From Exophiala sp. HKRS030 (taxonomy: Eukaryota > Ascomycota > Eurotiomycetes > Chaetothyriales > Herpotrichiellaceae): DNA of 64,000 nt. Positions within the stretch are counted from its first letter, which is position 1. The number at the start of each line of letters is the position of its first letter. Both the position numbers and the translations under genes were made by a program. The stretch is from assembly GCA_023897205.1 (NCBI GenBank), contig JAHWDD010000003.1, positions 5,273,665-5,337,664 of the forward strand. The letters run 5' to 3'. Below the pieces are notes generated by a model. That model had not been told where the DNA came from. It saw nothing but the letters and a program-made list of their open reading frames with translations, and ran no database searches. Positions 12,177-22,706 of this stretch are shown here, piece after piece.

Positions 12177-12854
12177 TGGAATGGTACGTTTTCTATGGAT
12201 GGAAGAATAAAAAGAACGAATTATGACTAGAACAAAAACCATTTTGAGGTTCAACAGTGGCCTCGGAGCAATCCATAGAGACGCAGTGAGTCCATGGTCA
12301 CTCTATTGACTGCAGCAAGTAGACAAGATCTTACTATGATATTACAGAAGAGCCGTAGGTCTTAGAATATCAAGTCGTTATGCATACTTCTCTCTCCTAG
12401 TGGTACCTCGCGAGTAAGAGGGGCGATGTATGCGAAGATGTGCCCCTCGGCAGTCTGGACTGGCGCTAATAAAAGCCCAAGATGGACTTGACATCACACC
12501 GGCGAATTCCTCATGCTTCTTGGTGAACTCAGCTATATTATTCTTGTTAATACGACTGAGGATGTGTGTATGTTGAAGAGAACTCTCCTTGAAAGTACTG
12601 AAACACCATTTTGATCTCTTTGACCTCAATTTATCTAATACGCCCAGTCCGAGGGGTTGAGAGTGGACAATTAGCATTCATTTTGCGTTGAGAGCGCCGA
12701 CCACGGTGGGCAAAAACGCATGGTGGTTGGGCTTTGAAAAGCACCTTCGTCGCCGACATTTCTTGCACCAACATCTCCTCTCTCTCTCTCTCTCTCTTTC
12801 TCCCTTTCAAGCTGGGTAACAAACACCCACTGCCACCTCTGTCTCGCCGCAACC
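12177..12854. promoter_or_regulatory. ubp14-slc1 intergenic region with CT tract
   Basis: Holds the ubp14 3' flank and the slc1 promoter. A (TC)n tract at about 12778-12797, some 60 bp before the slc1 ATG, is the kind of pyrimidine tract common in core promoters of highly expressed fungal genes. No gene is seen. Confidence 0.5.
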
Positions 12855-13795
12855 ATGTTCTTCCTCTTCCGCTGGACCCTCTACTTCCTCGGCGGCTACA
12901 TAACGACAATGTTGACCCTCTTCGGCCTCTACACGTACCTCCCCAACCCTCCGCAGATATTGGGGTTCATTGCACGATCGCTGTCCGCCTACCTCACGTT
13001 GATCGTCTGCGCGAGCTATGGAACAATCGCTTCGGGGATATTGAAGCTGATGGGCTTGCACTATGCCTACGGGCAGTGGACCACGGCCAAGGCGTTCAAG
13101 AATCTGGGCGTATACACCATGGGCATAAAGTTCGACATCCTGGACAACGGTGAGGAGATTTTGAATAGCAATCGACCGGCCGTCTTCATCACGAACCACC
13201 AGACCGAACTCGACGTGCTTCTTTTGGGTTGGATCTGGCCGCAACACTGCTCCGTGACGGCGAAAAAGTCCCTGCGCAAGGTGCCCTTCCTCGGCTGGTT
13301 CATGACATTGTCGGGCACCATCTTCATCGACCGGGTCGACCGAAGTCAGGCGATGAAGGCTTTCGAAGGTGCCGCGACGGCCATGAAGGAGAAGAGACAG
13401 AGCGTTCTAATCTTCCCCGAGGGGACGAGGAGTTACTCGGCGGAACCCATGTTGCTACCTTTCAAAAAGGGCGCCTTCCACCTGGCAGTTCAAGCTGGTG
13501 TGCCTATCGTGCCCATCGTGGCGGAGAATTACAGCCACGTGTTGAACCACAAGGCCAAACGATTCAACAGTGGAACGATACGAGTCAAAGGTTTGTTTTG
13601 TCACTCTGCTTTTTGTGTCGACGTCTGAAAATCACCGACTAACGGTGATGGTTATGGTTAGTGCTTGACCCTGTTGACACTAAAGGACTCACGTCTGCCG
13701 ACGTCGACAATCTAACACGGGACACTCGAGAGAAGATGTTGAATACCATCATATCTCTTGGCCAGGACAAGGTTGAGTCGAAAAAGACTTCCTGA
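12855..13795 (+). CDS. slc1: 1-acyl-sn-glycerol-3-phosphate acyltransferase (lysophosphatidate acyltransferase)
   Basis: Acylates lysophosphatidic acid at sn-2 to make phosphatidic acid, at the ER and lipid droplets. Two exons: 12855-13590 and 13662-13795; the junction rebuilds RVKVLDPVDT. 289 residues, close to yeast Slc1 (303). Two hydrophobic N-terminal helices (about 1-65) precede the PlsC domain. The NHX4D catalytic box is NHQTELD, followed by KKSLRKVPFLGW, the IDRVDR segment and the substrate-binding FPEGTRS motif. A further box is VPIVPIVAENY. The intron follows a G|TG-split Val codon. All four acyltransferase motifs are present, so an active enzyme is expected. Confidence 0.93.
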
Positions 13796-14517
13796 TGGTC
13801 ACCTGAGCGCATCAGCCTTCCCAAGGTATTGAAGTGACTTAGAAAAACAACAGAAAGAAATTCTCCCAGAATGTCAAGGTGGCACAAGCACTTCGTCGCC
13901 AGGAACTACACGCCGATATCTCTCGGTTGGCCATAATGGTACGCATGATCACCGATTCCTCCGGTACCGACCTGCGTGAAATGAGACCCGCGTCATCCAC
14001 AGTTCTCATGAGAATAGAGTCATGCGCCGACTTGTCGACTATCGACCAGGGCTCAATTTCCGGGACACCAAGACGTCGAGGTTATATAGAGAGAGAGAAA
14101 GGAAGATTCTTGGCATGGCTTCGGAGCTGTCTGGATGGAAGGAAGGAATGAAGGTAGGATCAAAGCGGCATAAGCTCTAATGTAGACAAGACTCTGATGA
14201 GTTGCAATCACCAGAACCACCAGGGAGGACCACGAATTTTTTTCCTTTTGACGTTAACAGATAGCATGGGGTTGACAGATGACTGAGCATAGCGTTTTTG
14301 TGAAGAGCAATGAGGATGAGGAAGAATTGAAACCGTGATAGCATCCCTCAATGATATACCCTCGAGAATCGGGAGCGCCGCACTTGACTGATTGAACGGC
14401 AATAAAACGAAGGGGAAAAAAGCATGTTGTTTATTCAGCCTAAGCGTTTCTTTTGTCCGTTGAAATAGTAACACAACAAATGTTTCATCGTCTTATCTAC
14501 CTAGGTAGGTAGGTGTA
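13796..14517. other. Convergent intergenic region, no gene seen
   Basis: About 720 bp between the converging slc1 and his7 genes. Only short open frames without family resemblance. A GGTAGG-type repeat (ACCTAGGTAGGTAGG) sits at about 14500-14514, just beyond the his7 stop. Confidence 0.4.
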
Positions 14518-16657
14518 TCACGGCTCAAACTGTTCGAAGGGTCTGACGAGTAACCCGGCCTGGCCGAGCTGCTCCTTGACTTGTGCGACTGTGTATTCTC
14601 CTCGGTGGAACTGTTTGAGAGTAAGTTGTCAGTGCAGGCCTCTTTTTTTTGTCTCCAGGGACACAAGAAGCAACAAAGAACAAAAGTCACTCACCATACC
14701 AGCTCCGAGAGCGGCGTCGACGTCGGTGGCGTTGAAGACCTCCTCGAAATGCCCGGGTTTCCCTGCTCCCGAGCTCGCAATGACCGGGATCTCCACGACA
14801 CTCTTGACCAAGGCCACCAATTCCAGGTCGAACCCACGATTCGAACCGTCACGGTCGATGGCGTTCAACAAGATCTCACCTGCCCCCAACCTTTCACAAG
14901 CCGTCACGAGCTTGACAACGTCAAAATCCCTGACCTCTCTACCTCCCTTGATGGTGCAAGCGAACCAGACGTATTCTCGACCTTCGCTGTCCTGGTCCGT
15001 GGTCTTGATGACGGTGTGACCTTTTGTTTTGGCCGCTTGGGCTTCTTCCTCGGTCTTGACATAGATCCTTTTGGGGTCGACGCTCACCACGACGGCTTGA
15101 GCTCCGTAAGCGGCAGAGATGGTCTCGATGCTGGTGTCGTCGTCGCCGTCCCCGCCGCGACTCCAGAAAGCCTCGGCGGCCAGGACCGCGTCACTCCCGA
15201 TCGAGACTTTGTCGGCACCACTGGCGAAGTAAAGCTTGGCCACGTCTAGGGCGCTCACCTTCTGTCCGCTCACCGGGTCCACCATGTCCCTGATCCCTCC
15301 TCCGATGGTCAGGGGTACAAACACCGTCTCGCTCGTCCTCCGTAGGATCTCGAGCATGGGCAGGTCGGTGATGGGACAATCTCGGAAGCTCGTAATGTTG
15401 AGGAAAGTCACCTCGTCCGCACCCTGGGTGTAATACCTCCGAGCCATCTCGACCGGTTTGCCCAAGTTTCTGACGTTCCCACCCTCCGACTTTTCTCGCA
15501 CGTCGTACTGGTCGCCTTTCGTGACAACGAGGTCGCCGGCGTCGTTGGTCCTCACGTCGAGACAAGCGATGATGCGTCGTGTCAATCCGTTCGTCGAAGC
15601 CTTTACGTTTCTTTTCGTGGTTGCACCTGCGCGTACTGTTGTGCTGCCCGGAACAACCGCAGGTGTCGTCGAGGGCGTCACTTTGTCCCCGTCGAGGAAC
15701 GCCTTGATCACGCGGAGACCAGCGGCGCCGGATTTCTCGGGGTGGAATTGTGTGGCGAAAATGTTGCCGCGGGCGATGGCACCAATGTACGTTTCGTCGC
15801 CGTAACGTGCCGTCGCGACCGTCCAACCCTCTCGTTCGAGATGACCGGGAGTGTAGGGTGCAAAGTAACTGTGGACGTAGTAGTATTTGGAAGACGGGTT
15901 GAGGCCGTACATGCTTGTCTGGTTGGACGTGCTGGCATCGGATGTCGTTGGGGAGGTGGATGTCGATGTGGACGCGTCGTTCCAACCTATGCAAGGCACG
16001 GATTTCCGTGAGCCGTCGGCGTTGGTCGGGCTGAAACGTTTCAAGGACGTAGGGATGAGGTTGAGACCCGGGACCGAGGGGGCTTCTTCTGATCCGGCGA
16101 ACAAAGCTTGGAGGCCGACGCATATACCGAAGAATGGTTTCCCGGACGAGATATGTTCTTGGATGGCTGGGAGGTAACCTGCCGAGGATAGTGATGAGAG
16201 GCAATGACCGAAATGGCCTACGCCAGGGAGGATGATTTTCTGTTTGCGCCGTTGATTAATATCTTTGGTCCAGCGGATTTGTGTCGTAGGTCAAACCAAA
16301 AGACAGGGACGATAATGATCCAAGAAACTCCTCTCGATGAAAATAGGAAACAAAACGTTGTATATCATTGTTGAAGCAAGAAGAGAAAAAAACGCAACCA
16401 ACTCAACTCAAGTTCAAGAAAACCACTGCGCGGATCATCCAGTCCATGGGTAAAGCTCAGAAGAAAAAGACACGAGATATACTCCCATACAGAAACACCA
16501 CGACACAAGAAACAAAAAAAGAACCGTAACTTACATCTGCATTCTTGACGTCTTCTGGACTCTTGATCCATTCCACCTCATAACCACACTTTTCAATGGC
16601 ATTCACCAGCGACCGGATGTTGCCCGCCACGTAGTCGAGGAGGTGGACTTTGGGCAT
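14518..16657 (-). CDS. his7: Imidazole glycerol phosphate synthase (HisH-HisF fusion)
   Basis: Bifunctional histidine-pathway enzyme: the glutaminase half feeds ammonia to the cyclase half, making IGP and AICAR from PRFAR. Three exons: 16535-16657, 14695-16239 and 14518-14610, giving 586 residues (yeast His7 is 552). Residues 1-~210 are the class I glutamine amidotransferase: [19 protein letters not shown], the nucleophile Cys in GICVGLQ and the His/Glu pair in QFHPEKS. The cyclase follows from about 245: [12 protein letters not shown] with the first catalytic Asp, [19 protein letters not shown] and [11 protein letters not shown]. The last exon supplies [15 protein letters not shown]. The first intron is unusually long here (295 nt). 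A Ser/Thr-rich segment joins the two halves. Confidence 0.95.
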
Positions 16658-17338
16658 GATGTCGTCGAACCGGGAGCTCTCGCTCCGGAGATCAGATGTG
16701 TATCAATCGATCGATAACTATACAACCGAGTTCAAGGCGATGGTTCCATGTTGTTGTTATGAAAAAATAATAGCAGAAACTGATTTTCTTTCTCGTCTCA
16801 AAGTGTCTCTCGTGTTGGTCGGATCGAATCTATGCCGTGTGTCTCTCATCGGCCGTCATGATCATGAACTCGATCGGGTGTGGAAATTTTTTTGTTTTTT
16901 ATTCCTTGCATCTCAAAACGCCAAATGCGGCATGTGAGTCATAGATGCTATTGGTCAGCCTCGTTGGCCAACACCACCCAAAACTACATACTGCTTGTCT
17001 ATCATCTTGGGAGTATTGAATCCACTCATTCATCCTTTTGTACGAGTTTACGCTACAAGTCCTGTCGGCATCAAAGATCGGACAATCTGTTTCGACCGAA
17101 AACATCTGCACCATACAATAGTATACTAGGAATTTATTGTTACATACCGAGTATTAATCGTCTTTTCCCCGTACTCTTCAAAAAAAAAGTGATCCCAACG
17201 CTTGATATAGAGACTTCTCAATAACTGCCGTTACAATACTATAATACACAAGACGAACAATCCGTTCTCATCGTCATCATCATCCATATCGCAATCTCAC
17301 TGCTTCGTTGCTCGCACAATAAATCTGCCTAACGGTGT
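16658..17338. promoter_or_regulatory. his7 upstream region and PXA-gene 3' flank
   Basis: About 680 bp, AT-rich in its right half (17100-17340). Both neighbours are on the minus strand. It holds the his7 promoter; no gene is seen. Confidence 0.4.
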
Positions 17339-20335
17339 TCATTGCGTTGTCGCCCTGATAGCTTGTAGCATAAGAGCAAAGATAAGACCACGTGCCACAT
17401 GCTGGAATTGAAGACAATCAAATACTCTCCCAAGAGCTTCACCACTGGCCGCCGCTCCCATGACACTCGTCAAAGCTTGTGGCATGCCTCGCTCCACGAG
17501 CAATTTGCGCGCCTTGACGCGTAGCTTCTCCTTTTCCTCCGCCGTCAGTTCCTTTGGCCATTTTTCCATCTCCTCTGGTGTTGGTAATGTGTTCTCTCTT
17601 AATTTATTGATATGCGTCGCTAGTCCTTTGTCCGAGAAGTTGGCTTCGAGCACACTCTCTTGCAGCAAGACCCGGATAGACTCGAGTTGGGGGTTATTCG
17701 GTCGCAAGAGAAAAGTCCTTGCGGCACCTAACAAGGACAACCTCAAGGACCAAGCACCCGCAAGCGAGTACAGCTCTGTCAGAACTGCAAAGATGAGCTC
17801 AATACATATACGAGTTTCTTCCTCGGAAATGGGCGCATCTTCTTTCTTCGGTCTTCTTGACGGTGTCTTGGTCAAATTGGTCGTGGCGGGAGTCTTTGTC
17901 TCTTCTACGTTCAGTGCAGGAGCTGGAGTGACAGGTTTCGCAACGATCGTATCCTGTCGAGGACGGGGCGGCGTCTCAGGCTTGGGTAGCGTGATGGGAG
18001 AATAATCGTCCGAGATCACACTCGGAGGTGGTGGGAAATACATGTTCTCCTCCGACAGACGGCTTGGCTCCGGAGCAGGTGCTGCTACAGATTGCTGGTC
18101 AGTGCCAACGGTATCTGTCCTGGGTCGGGTCGGAAGCGGGGGAGCTTTGAGGTCAAGACTCTCAGAACTACCTCTGGGGAGGTCCTGGCTAAATCTGTAA
18201 TTCGAAGTCGTCGAAGAAGAATCGGTCCGAGATAGTTGCTGTGAAGGCCTGGGTTGTTTCTTAGGACCACCACCAACTCCCGTCGCCACGGCGCCGAAAA
18301 CTCCTTGCACACCACCCAGAACGGCCTTACCGCCGCCAGCAATGCCTTTCCCACCTTGGCCCAAGACGTTGATGAAGTTCTTGCCGACGTTCTCCAGAGC
18401 TGCACCCCCTTGAACCAAGACGTTCTTACTTTGAGCAGGCGCCTTCTGTAGACCAGTTTCCTTGTCCAGGAATTTCTTCATTGCCTCAGTCTCGGCCAAA
18501 GGTTCGAACTTCAGGCAGAAGCGAAGATATTTCTCCAGAGTCTGAAGCAGGGAGACACTCGTCTGACCTTTCCACGTAGGGAGCGTCGCGTATAATTGTC
18601 CGAACTCGGGGATACCAGAGATACGAGCAATCGTCGTCAATGTCTGGTGGAGAGGTTCAAAATCAGCATAGCGGCGAGTGACCATCCATCCAGGATAGCG
18701 CTGCGATGCAGGCTCGATCTGGAGCAGATACTCGCTATTGGGTTTCTGCTTGAGGGTGGCCTTCTCATTACCATCGCCCATGTCGAGAATGGTTATGGAG
18801 GCGTTCTGGAGGGTCAATGGCACGGCAACCATAACCTCCACTGGTGTTGGAGCACTAGACACTGGCTGTGGCGGAGTCAGGACATTTTGACCTAACTGTT
18901 CAAAATCTGTAAATTGCCCCTGTTCTTTGTTTGGAGTCACTGGTGCTGACTTGTTTGGGCTGGGAAGGGTGGAATGAACCGCATTTCCATCAATGTCGAA
19001 GACCAGTGATGTATCAAGTGAGGACGTGGGTCGGTTTCGATCGCTATCCGATGAAGTTGGCGTAGCCATGCCTACATCGGTCGTGGCCACAGAACTGGTC
19101 TCTTCGTGCTCCTGAGGTGGTAAGCCTCGTTTGCGTCGGGCTTCGTCTTCGGCGATCATCTCGTTCAGTCGTTGAGCCTCGCGCATCGCTTCTTGCATCG
19201 CCTCTTCTGCTCTGCTGACTCGTCGGTTGTGACCTTGCCCGGGCTTTTTGTCCGGACGCGCTTTGGCCATGGCCTCACTCATGTCCTCGACTCCAGCATC
19301 GATTGCATTCAAAATCTCCGGCTCGCCGTCTTCCAATAAATATACGATCCATTGATTGATCCATTCCGGCTTTGAACAGGCTTCGACCGTGGACTCTAGC
19401 ACCAAACCCGCTAGTACTTGCTGAAGGAAAGTCTTGACAGGGGGACAATTGTATGATTTTGAATCCAAAAAATTCTGCAAAATGTCATCGGCTACAAGCG
19501 CCAGTTTTCGTTCTTGCTGGTCTCTGCTCAAGACATTTGCTAAATTGCTGTCAGGCTGAAACTGCAGATACGTTGTGATTGCCGTTTCGGCCTCGCTGTT
19601 GGGAGAAGCCTTCAGGGCATTAGAAAGCTCGCTGAGGAAAACAATCACAATCGATGTTGAATTGGATAGAAAGTCCAAGAATGGGTCTGCAGCGCGTTTA
19701 CGTGAAAGATGATTCGAGAAAGATATGATGAATCTCGTCAAAGTTTGCCTGCAGCTGGCCGGGAATGACTGCTCCTTGGGCAGTAAAGGGGTGTACCAGT
19801 ACTTCACATAGTCCCGAATGACTGCATCGGTCAGGCTCGAGAGAGATTTGCTGGTCTCTGGAGGAAATTCTGAAAAGTCCATTGTCGGGGCTTCAGGGAG
19901 AGTGTCAAGGTCGGCGTCTTGAAAGACATCCTCATCTTTGTCGTTTATTCTCCTTTTATCCCGCCAATCTAGGAGTCTGTGTGCCACCTCGATCCCGAGC
20001 TCTTTCTTCCTGCGGCCTGCCTCACTTTTTTCCGAATCCGACCCTTCGCCATGTTGGCTGTCCCAGGTTGCATGAAGCACGATGCCACCAACTGCGCCGA
20101 TCAAGACTAGCCCAACACGTCCCAGGACGAGATAGGTAGACGCGCATAGACCGACCGCGCAGGCCCCCAGTGTCTCATTGCTTGCGTTCGCGAAGAATCG
20201 CAGCGTCGCATCAATCGCAGCGGTTGTAGTTAATTGCTGGGTCGTTGGAGGATTCGCTGCAGCGACAGGGGTGGAATCGACCGACTTCTCTTCAGGGGTT
20301 TTGACAAGGTCAGGTTGTCCCTCCATTGTTACCAT
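17339..20335 (-). CDS. PXA-PX-nexin-C membrane protein (Mdm1/SNX13-14-19-like)
   Basis: Single exon, 998 residues. A hydrophobic hairpin-like segment lies near residues 55-90 (LGACAVGLCASTYLVLGRVG). The PXA domain follows at about 165-345 (DAVIRDYVKYWYTPLLP). A Glu/Arg-rich and Ser-rich linker leads to the phosphoinositide-binding PX domain near 515-630, with RRYADFEPLHQ and a PTWKG segment. A Gly-rich stretch (GQGGKGIAGGGKAVLGG) comes next, and the C-terminal nexin-C domain ends RGLIFALMLQAIRA. This order matches the Mdm1/SNX13/SNX14/SNX19 family and fission yeast Pxa1, which act at ER-vacuole or ER-lipid droplet contacts. No RGS domain is visible between PXA and PX, as in fungal members. 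Orthology within the family is not settled by the sequence alone. Confidence 0.85.
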   Translation of the reverse strand: MVTMEGQPDLVKTPEEKSVDSTPVAAANPPTTQQLTTTAAIDATLRFFANASNETLGACAVGLCASTYLVLGRVGLVLIGAVGGIVLHATWDSQHGEGSDSEKSEAGRRKKELGIEVAHRLLDWRDKRRINDKDEDVFQDADLDTLPEAPTMDFSEFPPETSKSLSSLTDAVIRDYVKYWYTPLLPKEQSFPASCRQTLTRFIISFSNHLSRKRAADPFLDFLSNSTSIVIVFLSELSNALKASPNSEAETAITTYLQFQPDSNLANVLSRDQQERKLALVADDILQNFLDSKSYNCPPVKTFLQQVLAGLVLESTVEACSKPEWINQWIVYLLEDGEPEILNAIDAGVEDMSEAMAKARPDKKPGQGHNRRVSRAEEAMQEAMREAQRLNEMIAEDEARRKRGLPPQEHEETSSVATTDVGMATPTSSDSDRNRPTSSLDTSLVFDIDGNAVHSTLPSPNKSAPVTPNKEQGQFTDFEQLGQNVLTPPQPVSSAPTPVEVMVAVPLTLQNASITILDMGDGNEKATLKQKPNSEYLLQIEPASQRYPGWMVTRRYADFEPLHQTLTTIARISGIPEFGQLYATLPTWKGQTSVSLLQTLEKYLRFCLKFEPLAETEAMKKFLDKETGLQKAPAQSKNVLVQGGAALENVGKNFINVLGQGGKGIAGGGKAVLGGVQGVFGAVATGVGGGPKKQPRPSQQLSRTDSSSTTSNYRFSQDLPRGSSESLDLKAPPLPTRPRTDTVGTDQQSVAAPAPEPSRLSEENMYFPPPPSVISDDYSPITLPKPETPPRPRQDTIVAKPVTPAPALNVEETKTPATTNLTKTPSRRPKKEDAPISEEETRICIELIFAVLTELYSLAGAWSLRLSLLGAARTFLLRPNNPQLESIRVLLQESVLEANFSDKGLATHINKLRENTLPTPEEMEKWPKELTAEEKEKLRVKARKLLVERGMPQALTSVMGAAASGEALGRVFDCLQFQHVARGLIFALMLQAIRATTQ

Positions 20336-20685
20336 GGCGCATCCTGATCAGAAGGGCGACCAAGGTTGATACGGCGCTGTTGCGATACCTGCAAGATGAT
20401 CAATGGCAAGGTCACCAGGATCGCCTCTTGATATGTCCGTCCGCATAAGCCGGGGTGTTGGGTCGCGAAGTGAAGGGTGCCCTGAAGCTTGTCCTCTTCA
20501 AGATTTGCCCGCATGTGAAATGAAACAATGCGGGTCCGTGAACACGCAGACGCAACATCCCTGTCAAAAAAGTTTTTGGCGCAATAATTTATCGATAACC
20601 ACTTCGTACTTTCAACTGGCGACTACGAGAAATCTCACAGGCCACACCATCAACTAACCTCGATTGTCTTCACACCTCTCTCAAG
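20336..20685. promoter_or_regulatory. Divergent promoter between PXA gene and zinc-finger/ankyrin gene
   Basis: 350 bp between divergent start codons. No distinct element is recognised beyond an AT-rich patch near 20578-20595. Confidence 0.45.
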
Positions 20686-21484
20686 ATGGCAGAACAAATC
20701 TGTTCAAGTTGTCAGGAGTCCCTCTTCATTGAGATCGAGCCCGACAGCGACGTCGAGGACTCAAAAGCCGCAGCACAAGTTACAAGCGTACCAGACGATG
20801 TCGAATTGAGTTGTGGTTGTCACTATCACTGGTATGACTTTACGATCTACTACTGCTGCTGTTGTATACACATTAACCTTCTCCAGGGAATGTTTTTTGG
20901 ACGCCTACACAATCACTGAATGCCCCAATTGCTCCAAGGACATCTCCTCTCTTTCTCCTAGCGGATCGCAACAAGTCTTGGTTACTCTTCGCAACGAAGG
21001 CGGTGTCCAGGAGGGTTATGATATCCTGCCGGCCGCTACAGAAGAAGCATACCTCCGAGCGTATCCGGAAGAAAGAAAAGGTCATGCCTACCTGGAATTC
21101 TGCAGAGAAGGCGACGTTGATGCCATTGTCCATATGATCAAGGATGTCGACGAGGATGATGAGACTGACGAGCACTCCGATATCTTAAGATACCGCGGGA
21201 CATTCGAGGGTATTGAAGGGTCTGGTCTACACGTTGCCATTCGCTATCAACAACAAGAAGTCGCCTGGTTGTTGCTGGCCCTGGGATCTCAGCTCTCCTG
21301 GGAGAAGTTCCCCTCAATAGTTTTGCAGGCTATGGAAGGACTTGGATTGCAGAAAGAAGATCGAAACGCCAACCCGGACATCCGGAGTCTTAAGGACAGC
21401 GAAGGAAAGACGCCACTCGACTTGGCCAAAGAGGTTGGAGGACCGTGGACGGATTGGCTTAATCAAGGCCGTTTGTCACCTTGA
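20686..21484 (+). CDS. Small protein with RING-like zinc-binding Cys/His set and ankyrin-like repeats
   Basis: Not a named family that I recognise. Two exons, 20686-20831 and 20887-21484, 247 residues; the 55-nt intron (GTATGA donor, CCAG acceptor) interrupts a Trp codon. The N-terminus has CSSC, then CGCHYHWEC, then CPNC. This Cys/His spacing could bind two zinc ions in a RING-like or zinc-ribbon fold, and the splice junction lies within the second cluster. Downstream, GHAYLEFCREGDVDAIVHMI, GSGLHVAIRYQQQEVAWLLL and EGKTPLDLAKEV look like two to three degenerate ankyrin repeats. A ubiquitin-ligase role is conceivable but not shown. There is no signal peptide or membrane segment. Confidence 0.75.
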
Positions 21485-21828
21485 ACTAGGAAATTAAGAT
21501 CTGATTGAAAAACAGACAGCGCTTCTGGATTCATTATATGCTGACTAGGGAGGTCGAGCCGGGAAGTCTTGCCGAATGGATCTTGTCTCACGCCATAATT
21601 CTCTATCTAACCCAGGGAGAAAGAGGGATTGATAGAGATCTAAAGCAATAGGTGTGATGCTGTTCTCCGGTATCCGAGTGAATCAGATAGCACGATGGAG
21701 GTGAGCCGTGCTTGATGCAAAGAAGATTCCGGTTTTTGGATGTGATGCTCCATGCCCCTTAAGGACCCCGTGGCCACAAAGCCCCTGCCAACGGAAAAAA
21801 AAACTTTCAGGTAGCAAGACTCTCACTC
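21485..21828. other. Convergent intergenic region, no gene seen
   Basis: 344 bp between converging genes; no gene or clear element. Confidence 0.4.
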
Positions 21829-22296
21829 TCAGCCAGTCTTGCTCGCCTGGCGATCACGCAAAATGTACTTGGAATGAGTGCCATGAACAACAACACTCTT
21901 GTTATCTCCTTCTCCTTTGTAAATGGTTACCGTGGTAAATCCCATGTTCGTTCCGACTCTTGATACCTTGGCCTCTATGGTCAGGGTGTCGCCAACCTTT
22001 GCAGACGAAACATACGACACGTGTATATCTGTGCTGACGCCAGTCTGTTCAAGGCCGGTGGAAGCTATAGCCATGCCCCCGGCCCAGTCGACTATGGTCG
22101 CCGAGACAGAGCCGTGTAGACCTTTTTTAGAGTTGATGTGATTCTCGGTGACCTTGAGCTTCGCAACCATAGAGCCCTCTGTCGCGCCCTCAAAGACAAC
22201 ATCAGAGAGTGTGAGCTGGTAGATCGGCGAGGCCTGTGAGATGCGAGCCCAGCATGCCTGCACGCTTTCGAGAGGAGTTTTAGTCGTGGCCATCAT
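21829..22296 (-). CDS. Hotdog-fold acyl-CoA thioesterase (ACOT13/Them2-like)
   Basis: Predicted to hydrolyse acyl-CoA thioesters. Single exon, 155 residues, the normal size for a single 4HBT hotdog domain. The core helix motif is KKGLHGSVSATIVDWAGGMA: the Asp matches the catalytic Asp on the hotdog helix and the HG before it matches the family. The strand VSTDIHVSYVSSAKVGDTL is also typical. The first ATG is at 22296 with a second directly after it (22293); the frame remains open upstream but without an ATG. No mitochondrial or peroxisomal signal is obvious. The exact substrate cannot be read from the sequence. Confidence 0.85.
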   Translation of the reverse strand: MMATTKTPLESVQACWARISQASPIYQLTLSDVVFEGATEGSMVAKLKVTENHINSKKGLHGSVSATIVDWAGGMAIASTGLEQTGVSTDIHVSYVSSAKVGDTLTIEAKVSRVGTNMGFTTVTIYKGEGDNKSVVVHGTHSKYILRDRQASKTG

Positions 22297-22706
22297 GAAA
22301 AGCCGGTGATATAATTCACAAGCAACGAGGTTGCTAATGAGCGAGTACAAACGGGGACGCAGCCAGGGAGTGTCTTGGGCTAGGCAAGAGGCAACGCTAG
22401 AGAACGACGACGATGAGAGAGACAGCGACAAAAGAATGAGAGTGCTCTATGATTCCGAGTCAGGTAGTGAAAGAAAATGATTTTCATCAGAAGCTCGGCT
22501 TTGTCCGAGCAACAATCACAACCCGCACAGAAATTCTCCGCTCACCGCCTTCAACTTGTCCGGCAGAAAAAGTTCAAGAGAGACCGGCCAATGGAGATAG
22601 TGCCTGGCACCGACGAATTTTGTGCTTCATTCTTGCGTTCCCATTTTCAACAGAACCATATCTCAGGACCCGTTCTCTTTGCTCGAATACGCTATAGTCA
22701 GTCATC
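22297..22706. promoter_or_regulatory. Divergent promoter between thioesterase and dbp3
   Basis: 410 bp between divergent starts; no additional gene. Confidence 0.45.

Noticed and set aside
15191..16204. 337-codon minus-strand frame inside his7
   Set aside because: Alternate frame of HisH-HisF with Arg/His/Pro-rich shadow composition and no domain.
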